Source of the DNA: Paracoccus sp. MKU1
GTDB taxonomy: Bacteria; Pseudomonadota; Alphaproteobacteria; Rhodobacterales; Rhodobacteraceae
Assembly: GCF_001447385.1 (NCBI RefSeq)
Contig: NZ_LLWQ01000120.1
Span: forward strand, 1 to 59,556
Reading direction: 5' to 3'
Length of the DNA stretch: 59,556 bases
The notes under the pieces are model-generated. The model was not told where the DNA came from, made no database searches, and saw only the letters and a list, made by a program, of their open reading frames with translations. Position numbers and translations under genes: made by a program. Of this stretch, positions 1-7,799 are shown one piece after another. Positions within the stretch are counted from its first letter, which is position 1. The number at the start of each line of letters is the position of its first letter.

Positions 1-464
1 ACATTGGTCTCGACATCGGTGTTGTTATAGGCCGTGTTCACGGCCTTGTTGAAGGCGTCGTTGGTCGCATCATTGCGCGCGTCATTGTTCGCGTCGTTAT
101 GCGCATCGTTGCTGGCGTCGTTGTCGGCCTTGTTCTTGGCCGCATTGCCAGCCAGGTTGCCGGCCGCATTGGCGGCGGCGTTATAGGCATGCGTCTCGGA
201 TGCGCTGCTGTTCGAGTTCGCATTGGCATTCGCGTTGTCGTTCGCGTTGCTCTGGCTTTGGTGCTGGCCCTGTCCCTGATCCTGGCCCTGGTCTTGGCCT
301 TGATCCTGACCCTGGTCCTGACCCTGGGCCTGCTTGTTCAGCTGCCCCTGGCCTTGCCCCTGGCCCTGGCCTTGCCCCTGGCCCTGACCTTGGCCCTGCT
401 CTTGCTCCTGGTCCTGATTGTCGATCGGCCAGGCGAATAGATTCATGTTACGGCTGCCAGCCAT
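1..464 (-). CDS. Gln-Gly / Asn-Asp-Ala repeat protein, N-terminal part (runs off left edge)
   Basis: An open frame of 154 codons begins at the ATG at 462-464 and continues past the window edge. An AGGAGGT ribosome site at 472-478 lies seven bases upstream, which fixes the start. The protein opens MAGSRNMNLFAWPI, then has nine Gln-Gly dipeptides, a second block alternating QG and QD, an Asn/Ala stretch and six tandem x-N-D-A tetrapeptides. Synonymous codons vary across the repeats (CAG/CAA, GGC/GGG/GGT), which argues that the protein sequence is what is maintained. It is very hydrophilic, with no signal peptide, membrane segment or cysteine in the visible part. It is divergent from the LuxR-type gene at 1080. 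I do not recognise a family. A surface, matrix or stress-related disordered protein is possible, but only a guess. Confidence 0.8.
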   Translation of the reverse strand, partial: MAGSRNMNLFAWPIDNQDQEQEQGQGQGQGQGQGQGQGQGQLNKQAQGQDQGQDQGQDQGQDQGQGQHQSQSNANDNANANANSNSSASETHAYNAAANAAGNLAGNAAKNKADNDASNDAHNDANNDARNDATNDAFNKAVNTAYNNTDVETN

Positions 465-1079
465 CGTCGTTACCTCCTGTCAGAGGCGGGTGAAATGCGG
501 CCAGATCATTCACAAGCACGCTTGCCCGCCCGGTTCCGGTGGATGAAGGCAAGCCGGGGCCGCTCGCCGGGCTAGCGCCCACCGTCGCGACGGCACGACC
601 GTCCTCGTCTTGCTGCTGATCGCGGATGACCGCACGCCACCTCGGGCGGCACCCGTTCGGCCGGCGCGGGACTGCCCGAGACCGACCTTCAGGAAGGCTA
701 CGCCCGGGTCACCGATTCGGCCTAGCTGCACGAAGAGGCTAGGTCTGGGCAGTCCGAATTCAGGGGGATTCCGCCTCGGGGCTGTAGCCAGGCGGCCCCG
801 GCCGCTCCGGAGATCCCCCAAAAGGATTAATCCCTTCCGTCAGGGAAACCGGCGCCGCTCCCGCCGCTCCGGCGCCCAAGGGGCAGGCCCGGTCACGGTT
901 CTCTACCCTAGATGGTGCGAGCCGGTAATATTACAACTAAGCCACGGTGATTCTTGAACTTATCTTGCTCTCTCGCCTTTCAGGCTCGGCGAAATTTTGC
1001 TAGGCTGAGCCCGATCGATCGGTTTGGGAGGACCGATCGGGACGAGGGGGAAGTCCATACGCAAGAAGGTAGCAATGAC
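465..1079. promoter_or_regulatory. Divergent intergenic region between repeat protein and LuxR-type gene
   Basis: No convincing gene lies in these 615 bases; the open frames here have unnatural Pro/Arg-rich composition. Visible elements are a perfect palindrome GTAATATTAC at 925-934, a -10-like TAGGCT at 1001-1006, and an 8-bp inverted repeat CCCGATCG/CGATCGGG (1010-1017 with 1034-1041) that would form a hairpin in the leader of the LuxR-type gene. A weak hairpin CCTAGC/GCTAGG lies near 722-744. The palindrome could be an operator for the adjacent regulator; that is inference. Confidence 0.4.
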
Positions 1080-1784
1080 ATGAACATGGCATTTTGCGAT
1101 GGCGTATCACATGAGATTCATACGTTGTCAGACCGGCCCGCACGCGGAACGGCAGAGGTTCTCTTTGTCGGTACGCAGTGCAATTTTTCGCATAGCCTGA
1201 TCTCGGTAACCAGTCAGGAGTTGGGACATATCACCGTCGCCGCTGCGCCGTCCTTCGACGATTTCCGCAGCCTGTCCGAATTGACCAATGAAAGGCCGAC
1301 GCTGCTGGTTCTGGACGAACCGACCATGCGCGGCCTGACAAAAGAGGATCGCGCCTATCTGCTGGAACTGACCGATGTGGCGCTGGCCGTTGCCTTCTGC
1401 ACCGGCGCCTTCGGCCGCGCCTGCTATGACGATGAGGAACTGCGGCAGCGCGGGATCAGCATCGTGCCGCTGAATATCCGGCTCGACGTCTGGCTTTCCG
1501 TCATCAAGCTGGTCGCGCATGGCGGCAATTACATCTTCCCCGAGATCATTTCGCCGGCCGGGATCGCGATACCCCCTCCCCTGGTCCCGGACGAGCTTGG
1601 CCTGACCCAGCGGCAACAAGACGTGCTGCGCCTGGTCGCCGATGGCCAGTCGAACAAGCGGATCGCGTCGACGCTGGGTCTGTCGGTCCATACGGTCAAG
1701 CTGCATCTTCGCAATGCCAGCCTGCGCCTGGGGGCCCATAACCGCACCGAGGCGGCGATGCGCTATCGCGCCTTGCGGTCGTGA
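1080..1784 (+). CDS. LuxR/FixJ-family transcriptional regulator with receiver-like N-terminus
   Basis: A 234-residue DNA-binding regulator. Residues about 15-130 resemble a response-regulator receiver fold (the stretch LLVLDE could hold a phospho-acceptor-like Asp), but the usual N-terminal acidic pair is not obvious, so phosphorylation is uncertain. Residues about 175-230 form a clear LuxR helix-turn-helix: LTQRQQDVLRLVADG, NKRIASTLGLSVHTVKLHL. There is no autoinducer-binding domain, so this is not a classical acyl-homoserine-lactone receptor. The start is ATG 1080, nine bases after AAGGT at 1066-1070; an upstream in-frame ATG at 954 lacks this support. It overlaps the next gene by four bases (GTGA), and the repeat-protein gene is divergent, so that gene is a natural candidate target. 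Confidence 0.85.
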   Translation: MNMAFCDGVSHEIHTLSDRPARGTAEVLFVGTQCNFSHSLISVTSQELGHITVAAAPSFDDFRSLSELTNERPTLLVLDEPTMRGLTKEDRAYLLELTDVALAVAFCTGAFGRACYDDEELRQRGISIVPLNIRLDVWLSVIKLVAHGGNYIFPEIISPAGIAIPPPLVPDELGLTQRQQDVLRLVADGQSNKRIASTLGLSVHTVKLHLRNASLRLGAHNRTEAAMRYRALRS

Positions 1785-2302
1785 CCGACCCGCCGCCGAT
1801 ATCGGGGGCCGCCGCGCTCGAACCCGACCTGGATGCGGTACTGCTGCGCGTGGGGCGTCTGAACTATGCCTGGAGCAACACGGAAAGCCTGCTGATCCAC
1901 ATGCTCGCCGGGCTGACCGGAATGGACAAGGGGGCCGCCGTGGTGGTCTTCCTGTCGGTCTCCTCGACTCGCGGCCGGATCGAGATGGTCGAGCGTCTCG
2001 CGAAACTGCGCCTGCCGGCCGGGCAGGAGCAACAGGAACTGCTGGAGCTGACGGCCCGTTTCGCCAAGCTGTCCGCCGTCCGGCACCGCTACAATCACAG
2101 CATCTGGTCCTTTCAGGAGGATGGCTCGGTCTCGACCATCCTGATGCGGATCGCCGACCGGCGCGACCGCATCCATATGGGCCGGAAGCAAACCCTCGGC
2201 AGCGACGAAATGCAGCGGCTGGATCAGGACCTTGACATGCTGTCCCAGCTCAACCGCAATATCTGGCGTTTCCTGCTGCAATACGGCTATCCGGTCGAGT
2301 GA
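1781..2302 (+). CDS. Hypothetical all-helical protein with HEPN-like R-X4-H motif
   Basis: A 173-residue cytoplasmic protein starting at GTG 1781, which overlaps the stop of the LuxR-type gene (GTGA), so the two are translationally coupled. The sequence reads as alpha-helical throughout, without signal peptide or membrane segment. Residues R101 to H106 read RHRYNH, an R-X4-H arrangement with a polar residue after the Arg, like the active-site motif of HEPN RNases. The preceding region (about residues 30-95) has the helix-rich, hydrophobic-heptad look of that fold. HEPN proteins act in toxin-antitoxin, abortive infection and RNA processing systems, but the motif is short and can occur by chance. 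No nucleotidyltransferase partner is adjacent. The gene is followed by a hairpin terminator at 2307. Confidence 0.7.
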   Translation: MTDPPPISGAAALEPDLDAVLLRVGRLNYAWSNTESLLIHMLAGLTGMDKGAAVVVFLSVSSTRGRIEMVERLAKLRLPAGQEQQELLELTARFAKLSAVRHRYNHSIWSFQEDGSVSTILMRIADRRDRIHMGRKQTLGSDEMQRLDQDLDMLSQLNRNIWRFLLQYGYPVE

Positions 2303-2306
2303 AAGA

Positions 2307-2329
2307 GGCCGGCAATCCATGCCGGCCTT
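2307..2329 (+). terminator. Hairpin terminator after the regulator operon
   Basis: An 8-bp perfect stem GGCCGGCA/TGCCGGCC (2307-2314 with 2320-2327) with a 5-base loop starts five bases after the stop codon at 2302. Only two T follow, so efficiency is uncertain. Confidence 0.6.
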
Positions 2330-2464
2330 CCGATCCGCCCGGAATCCGACCTGACAACCCCGAGCCCGAAGGCTGCGGACGGTCGTTGCGTTCCCGGCCC
2401 CCGGCGCAGCGGCCGTGGGCCCGGGAGGCGTCCTCGTCCCCCATCCCCATATGACGGCGGCGGC

Positions 2465-3184
<720 letters not shown>

Positions 3185-3200
3185 GATGGACCTCGATTGT

Positions 3201-4088
3201 TCAGTGCCGGCGGCCGGCGGCCAGCTGGTCGGCATGGCGCCATTCCAGCACGGTCTTCAGCGTCAGCGTCAGCAGCCCGAGCAGGGCCAGCACCCCGGCC
3301 AGGCTGAAGGCGGCGACCGAGAGATATTCGTTGTAGAGCATCTCGATGGTGATCGGCATGGTGGCGGTCTGGCCACGGATCTTGCCCGAGACCACGGCCA
3401 CGGCGCCGAACTCTCCCATGGCCCGGGCGTTGCACAGCAGCACGCCATAAAGCAGCGCCCATTTGATGTTGGGCAGCGTCACGGTCAGGAAGGCGCGCCA
3501 GCCCGAGGCGCCCAGCGTCAGCGCCGCCTCCTCCTCGGCCCGGCCCTGCTCGATCATCACCGGGATCAGCTCGCGCGCGACGAAGGGAAAGGTGACGAAG
3601 ATCGAGGCCAGCACGATCCCCGGCAGGGCGAAGATGATCGGGAAGCCGCTGACGACCAACCAGCCGCCGATCAGGCTGTTGGTGCCGAACAGGAGCACCA
3701 GCGCCAGGCCCGCCACCACCGGCGAGATGGAAAAAGGCAGGTCGATCAGCGTGATCAGGAAAGCCTTGCCGCGGAAGTCGAACTTGGTGATCGTCCAGGC
3801 GGCGGCGATGCCGAAGACGGCATTCACCGGCACCGAGATCGCCGCGACGATCAGCGTCAGCCGGATGGCCGAGGTCGCCTCGGGCCGGGCCAACGAGGCG
3901 AGCGCCTGGCCGGCGCCCCGAGCCAGCGCCTCGGCAAAGACCACCACAAGCGGCGCGAGCACCAGGATGGCGAGCCCGCCCAGCGCCAGGGCGATCAGGA
4001 CCAGCCGGGTGAGCCGGCTTTCCTCGGTCACCGGGCGCCATTTCGCGGGTTTTTCGGCCGCGGCTGCGTTCAGCGTGCTGTCAAACAT
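3201..4088 (-). CDS. cysW: Sulfate ABC transporter permease CysW
   Basis: One of two inner-membrane permease subunits of the sulfate/thiosulfate importer; it pairs with CysT to form the channel opened by CysA. The 295-residue protein has a polar N-terminus of about 28 residues, then about six hydrophobic membrane segments. The EAA loop that docks on the ATPase is recognisable around residues 195-210 ([16 protein letters not shown]). The family assignment rests on overall sequence (for example [20 protein letters not shown] and [15 protein letters not shown]). The ATG at 4086-4088 lies inside the end of cysT (8-base overlap), which implies translational coupling. Confidence 0.95.
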   Translation of the reverse strand: MFDSTLNAAAAEKPAKWRPVTEESRLTRLVLIALALGGLAILVLAPLVVVFAEALARGAGQALASLARPEATSAIRLTLIVAAISVPVNAVFGIAAAWTITKFDFRGKAFLITLIDLPFSISPVVAGLALVLLFGTNSLIGGWLVVSGFPIIFALPGIVLASIFVTFPFVARELIPVMIEQGRAEEEAALTLGASGWRAFLTVTLPNIKWALLYGVLLCNARAMGEFGAVAVVSGKIRGQTATMPITIEMLYNEYLSVAAFSLAGVLALLGLLTLTLKTVLEWRHADQLAAGRRH

Positions 4089-4920
4089 GGCCGATCCTCC
4101 GCCGGCTCCAGATCTGGATCAGGTTGATCGCCAGCAGCATGCTGAAGGAAATCAGCAGCATGGCGATACCGATGGCCGCCGCGCCGTCATAGTCGAACTC
4201 CTCGAGCTTGATGACGATCAGCAAGGGCGCGATCTCGGTTTTCAGCGGCAGGTTGCCGGCGATGAAGATGACCGAGCCGTATTCGCCGACCGCGCGCGCC
4301 AGCGACAGCGCAAAGCCGGTCAGCGCCGCCGGCAGCAGCATGGGCAGGATCACCCGGCGCAGGGTGTAGAACCGCCCTGCCCCCAGGGTGGCCGAGGCCT
4401 CCTCCACCTCCTGCTCGATCTCGGCGATCACCGGCTGCACGGTGCGGGTGACGAAGGGCAGGCCGACGAAGATCAGCGCGATCAGGATGCCCCATTGCGT
4501 ATAGGCGATCTTGCCGCCCAGATCCCGAACGATGCTGCCGAAGACGCCGTTCGGCGCGTAAAGCGCGGTCAGCGCGATGCCCGCCACCGCCGTCGGCAGG
4601 GCGAAGGGCAGATCGACCAGCGCATCGACCAGCCGCCGGCCCGGAAAGTCATAGCGCGCCAGCACCCAGGCCAGCAGCGTGCCAAAGACCAGGTTGAACA
4701 GCGCGGCCAGAAAGGCCAGCCGGAAGGACAGATACAGCGCCGCCCAGACCCGCGGGGTGTTGATGGCAGTCCAGACCGCCTCGGGGCCATAGCTGATGCC
4801 GCGCGCCAGCAGCGCGCCGACCGGCAGGATGACGATCAGCGACAGCATGGCCAAGGTGATGCCCATGCCGAGCCCGAAGCCCGGCATGGGAGATTTCTGC
4901 AAGCGGAATGCCAGCGCCAT
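4081..4920 (-). CDS. cysT: Sulfate ABC transporter permease CysT (CysU)
   Basis: The partner permease of CysW in the sulfate/thiosulfate importer. It has 279 residues and about six membrane segments, beginning near residue 20 (LAMLSLIVILPVGALLA). The EAA loop reads EVEEASATLGAGRFYTL, and the conserved region ALSLARAVGEYGSVIFIAGN matches CysT/CysU proteins. The start ATG at 4918-4920 is three bases after the stop of the binding-protein gene, and the 3' end overlaps cysW by eight bases, so the four genes form one tightly packed operon. Nothing unusual was noticed. Confidence 0.95.
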   Translation of the reverse strand: MALAFRLQKSPMPGFGLGMGITLAMLSLIVILPVGALLARGISYGPEAVWTAINTPRVWAALYLSFRLAFLAALFNLVFGTLLAWVLARYDFPGRRLVDALVDLPFALPTAVAGIALTALYAPNGVFGSIVRDLGGKIAYTQWGILIALIFVGLPFVTRTVQPVIAEIEQEVEEASATLGAGRFYTLRRVILPMLLPAALTGFALSLARAVGEYGSVIFIAGNLPLKTEIAPLLIVIKLEEFDYDGAAAIGIAMLLISFSMLLAINLIQIWSRRRIGHV

Positions 4921-4923
4921 CGG

Positions 4924-6066
4924 TCATTGCCCCGAATAGATCTGGTCGAACGTGCCGCCGTCGCCGAAATGCTCGGGCTGGGCCTGTTTCCAGCCGCCGA
5001 AATCGGCGATGGTCACCAGATCGAGTTGCGGAAAGCGCGCCACGTCCTCGGGATTGGCGGCGCTGTCGTCCCAGGCGCGATAATAGTGCTTGTAGGCCAG
5101 CGCCTGGCCTTCCGGCGAATAGAGGAAGGCCAGATAGGCATCGGCCAGCGCCTTCTGCTCGTCATCGGCGATGTTCTTGTCCACGATGGCGACCGGGGGC
5201 TCGGCCAGGATCGAGACCGAGGGCACGACGATGTCGAACCGATCCTCGCCCAGCTCGTTCAGCGCCAGATAGGCCTCGTTCTCCCAGGCCAGCAGCACGT
5301 CGCCGATCTCGCGCTGGGTGAAGGTGGTGGTCGAACCGCGCGCGCCGCTGTCAAGCACCGGGACATGCTTGAACAGCTCGCCCACGAAGGCCTTGGGGTC
5401 CTGGCCGTTCTTCTGCGCCCAGGCCCAAGCGGCGAGATAGTTCCAGCGCGCCCCGCCGCTGGTCTTGGGGTTCGGGGTGATCACCTCGACGCCTTCCTTG
5501 ACCAGGTCGCCCCAGTCCTGGATGCCCTTGGGATTGCCCTCGCGCACCAGGAAGACGATGGTCGAGGTATAGGGTGAGCTGTTATGCGGCAAGCGCGACT
5601 GCCAGTCCTCGGGCAAAAGGCCGCGGGACGCGATCTGGTCGATATCCGAGGCCAGCGCCAGCGTCACCACCTGCGCCTTGAGCCCGTCGATCACCGAGCG
5701 CGCCTGCGCGCCCGAGCCGCCATGCGAGGTCTCGATGGTCGGCGCCTTGTGGCCCTCGGCCTGCCATTTCGCAGCGAAGGCGGCGTTGACCTCGCGGTAA
5801 AGCTCGCGCGTCGGGTCGTAGCTGACATTCAGCAGGGTGTTGTCGGCATGGGCCTGACCAGCCAGGCCAAGACCGGCCACGGTCACCATCATCGCCACGG
5901 CGCGCCGCATCGAGAAGCCCAGGCAGCGGTCCCAGAATCCGGGATTCAGCGGATAGCCGGTCATGCGCTTGGTGCCGTCCTCGACCGTGACGCGACCGTC
6001 GAGATGGCGGCGAATCACCCGGCCATGGGCCAGCTGGCTGTCGGTCACGCGAATGCTGCGGATCAT
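4924..6066 (-). CDS. sbp: Periplasmic sulfate-binding protein, possible 52-residue N-terminal extension
   Basis: The high-affinity sulfate receptor that feeds CysTW. Mature-region landmarks of the Sbp/CysP family are [43 protein letters not shown] and [13 protein letters not shown] clear signal peptide, [20 protein letters not shown], begins only at residue 53 (ATG 5908-5910), yet that ATG has no good ribosome site. The upstream ATG at 6064-6066 has a strong AAGGAGG about ten bases away. Either translation starts at 6066 and 52 charged residues precede the signal, or the upstream part is a leader that couples to the internal start. It is the first gene of the operon, with an AT-rich promoter region upstream. 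The family is certain; the start is not. Confidence 0.93.
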   Translation of the reverse strand: MIRSIRVTDSQLAHGRVIRRHLDGRVTVEDGTKRMTGYPLNPGFWDRCLGFSMRRAVAMMVTVAGLGLAGQAHADNTLLNVSYDPTRELYREVNAAFAAKWQAEGHKAPTIETSHGGSGAQARSVIDGLKAQVVTLALASDIDQIASRGLLPEDWQSRLPHNSSPYTSTIVFLVREGNPKGIQDWGDLVKEGVEVITPNPKTSGGARWNYLAAWAWAQKNGQDPKAFVGELFKHVPVLDSGARGSTTTFTQREIGDVLLAWENEAYLALNELGEDRFDIVVPSVSILAEPPVAIVDKNIADDEQKALADAYLAFLYSPEGQALAYKHYYRAWDDSAANPEDVARFPQLDLVTIADFGGWKQAQPEHFGDGGTFDQIYSGQ

Positions 6067-6448
6067 GATGCCTTGTCCTCCTTACTCTGCCTTGAGGGAC
6101 TCTTCCCATATCCATAATTACGACAGAGTTTATCGTTTATTTCAAGAGAAAGACGTGTTCACCCATCGTTTTTTATATTATTGTTTGTCAATGGCTTGAG
6201 AAGCTCCTGCGATCTACGGCCGTTCGTCCGCATGACTCGGCCACCGAAAACCTTGCCGGTTTGGGTCGGCGGCAGGGCCTTGCGAAGCGTGACCGATGTC
6301 CCGCTTTGCACCCGGCGGCATGCAGCATTCCGGCATGCCCGGAGCAACGGCGCCAACGGCCGCACATGCGGGACGAATGCGCCCCCGGGGGACGGAATCG
6401 CGGACCGCTTGCCGGGCGCGCTCCTCGACGCGCATCGATGGGGCGCAA
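6067..6448. promoter_or_regulatory. AT-rich promoter region of the sulfate operon and non-coding spacer
   Basis: About 110 bases (6100-6200) are strikingly AT-rich for this genome. On the minus strand they include TTGACA at about 6187-6192 and a further TTGAAA with TAATTA downstream, suitable for sbp transcription. I see no recognisable repressor site. From 6200 to 6448 the DNA is GC-rich and I see no gene; the short open frames have no ribosome site and implausible composition. Confidence 0.45.
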
Positions 6449-6464
6449 TAGCACATCCGTGCTA
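6449..6464. promoter_or_regulatory. 7-2-7 inverted repeat (operator-like box 1) before the exporter genes
   Basis: TAGCACATCCGTGCTA is a near-perfect inverted repeat: heptamers TAGCACA and CGTGCTA separated by two bases, the geometry of NarL/FixJ-type operators. A -10-like TAGACT starts exactly 40 bases after the box starts (6489-6494), directly before the ATG at 6501. If transcription starts near the ATG, the box is centred near -44, a typical activator position, and the mRNA would be almost leaderless. An almost identical box with the same 24-base spacer lies at 9975. Confidence 0.6.
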
Positions 6465-6500
6465 GAAGCGGCCGCCCCCGGCCGACGCTAGACTGGGCGC

Positions 6501-7799
6501 ATGAACGAGCAGACGCCCTTCTTCCGCCGCGAGGTCGAGGCGGCCCGCCGATCCGACTGGCTGGGCCGGCCGATGCTGGTGAACGGGCCTTCCGCCGGGG
6601 CGGTGGCGCTGTTTTCGGCCGTTTTCGTGATCGCGGCGCTCTGCTTCGTCATCTTCGGGGACTATACCCGGCGAGTGCGTGCCTCGGGGGTGATCCTGCC
6701 GGCCGGCGGGCTGACGCGGCTGGTCGCGCCGCAGCCCGGCTGGGTCAGCGAACTGGCCGTGAACGAGGGCGACCGCGTGCGTCGCGGACAGATGCTTTAC
6801 GCGCTGGACATCGACACCGCGACCGCGCGCGGCAATACGCAGGACGCGGTGACGGATATCCTGGAACGCAAGCGGACCGAATTGCACCGCGCGCTGGCGG
6901 CGCAGCGGGAATTCGACCAGGCCGCCCGCCAGCGGTTGCAGGACCAGCTGGCCAGCCTTGGGCGCGAACTGCCGCAGCTGCGCGCCCAGATCCAGACGGC
7001 CGAGGATTTCGCCGGCCAGCTTGAGGATTTCGCCGAGCGCCAGCGCCGCAACCTCGACCGCGGCATGGGGCTGGCGAGCGATTACGAATCGCGCCTGCAA
7101 GCCTTGCAGGCGCAGCGCGCCGAACTGGCCCGGCTGCGGCGCGAAGAGGTGCAGCTGGCCGGCCAGCGCGACGCCCTGACCAGCGAGCTTGCCGGCTTCG
7201 ACCCCGAGGCCGAGGCGCGGCTGGCGGCGCTGCAAGCCCAGCTTCTGGACGTCGAACAGCAGCTTTCCGAGGCCGAGGCCCGCCGCGCCTTGCGCATCAC
7301 CGCGCCGCGCGACGGCATGGTGACGGCGATCATCACCCGCGCCGGGCAGACCGTGGCAGAGGGCACGCCGCTGCTGACCATCGTGCCGGACGACCAGCCG
7401 CTGGTTGCGCAGCTGGTGGCGCCCGGCGGCTCGGTCGGGTTCCTGCGCGAGGGGGCGGACGTGCTGCTGCGCTATCCGGCCTTTCCCTATCAGAAATTCG
7501 GACAATATCCGGGACGGATCAGCGTGATCTCACGCGCGAACCTGCGCGGCGACGAGGTCGCCGACCTGGCCCCCGCCGCCGATCCCGACAAGGGGCCCAG
7601 CCTGTTTCGCGTCACCGTCGCGCCCGACCGGCCCTTCGTCATGGCCTATGGCAAGCCCGAGCCCCTGCAGGCCGGCATGCAGGTCGAGGCGCATCTGCTG
7701 CTGGACAGCCGCCCGATCTGGCAATGGATCCTGGAACCGCTGTTCGGCCTGAAGGGCGCCTTTGCCCAGGCCGCGCCGGAGCATGCGCATGAGCCGTGA
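6501..7799 (+). CDS. HlyD-family periplasmic adaptor of a peptide exporter
   Basis: The membrane-fusion subunit of a type I secretion system, linking the inner-membrane ABC exporter to an outer-membrane channel. It has 432 residues. There is one transmembrane helix at about residues 33-55 (GAVALFSAVFVIAALCFVIF), then a split biotinyl-lipoyl-like domain (APQPGWVSELAVNEGDRVRRGQ and ITAPRDGMVTAIITRAGQTV) flanking a long coiled-coil hairpin at about 105-275 rich in Ala, Glu, Arg and Gln. A beta-barrel and a C-terminal hydrophobic segment follow. This resembles adaptors of microcin/bacteriocin exporters (CvaA/MchE type). It is the first gene of the RiPP locus, with a possible operator 37 bases upstream and only a weak GGG ribosome site. 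Its 3' end overlaps the exporter gene by 17 bases. Confidence 0.92.
   Translation: MNEQTPFFRREVEAARRSDWLGRPMLVNGPSAGAVALFSAVFVIAALCFVIFGDYTRRVRASGVILPAGGLTRLVAPQPGWVSELAVNEGDRVRRGQMLYALDIDTATARGNTQDAVTDILERKRTELHRALAAQREFDQAARQRLQDQLASLGRELPQLRAQIQTAEDFAGQLEDFAERQRRNLDRGMGLASDYESRLQALQAQRAELARLRREEVQLAGQRDALTSELAGFDPEAEARLAALQAQLLDVEQQLSEAEARRALRITAPRDGMVTAIITRAGQTVAEGTPLLTIVPDDQPLVAQLVAPGGSVGFLREGADVLLRYPAFPYQKFGQYPGRISVISRANLRGDEVADLAPAADPDKGPSLFRVTVAPDRPFVMAYGKPEPLQAGMQVEAHLLLDSRPIWQWILEPLFGLKGAFAQAAPEHAHEP

Noticed and set aside
200..440. Short tandem DNA repeats that might be a CRISPR or satellite array
   Set aside because: The repeats are 6- and 12-base units that translate into regular Gln-Gly and xNDA motifs with synonymous codon variation. 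There are no spacers of constant length, so it is a coding repeat.
610..957. A 115-codon frame in the left intergenic region
   Set aside because: Arg/Pro/Ser-rich composition, no ribosome site and no similarity to anything I know; treated as non-coding.
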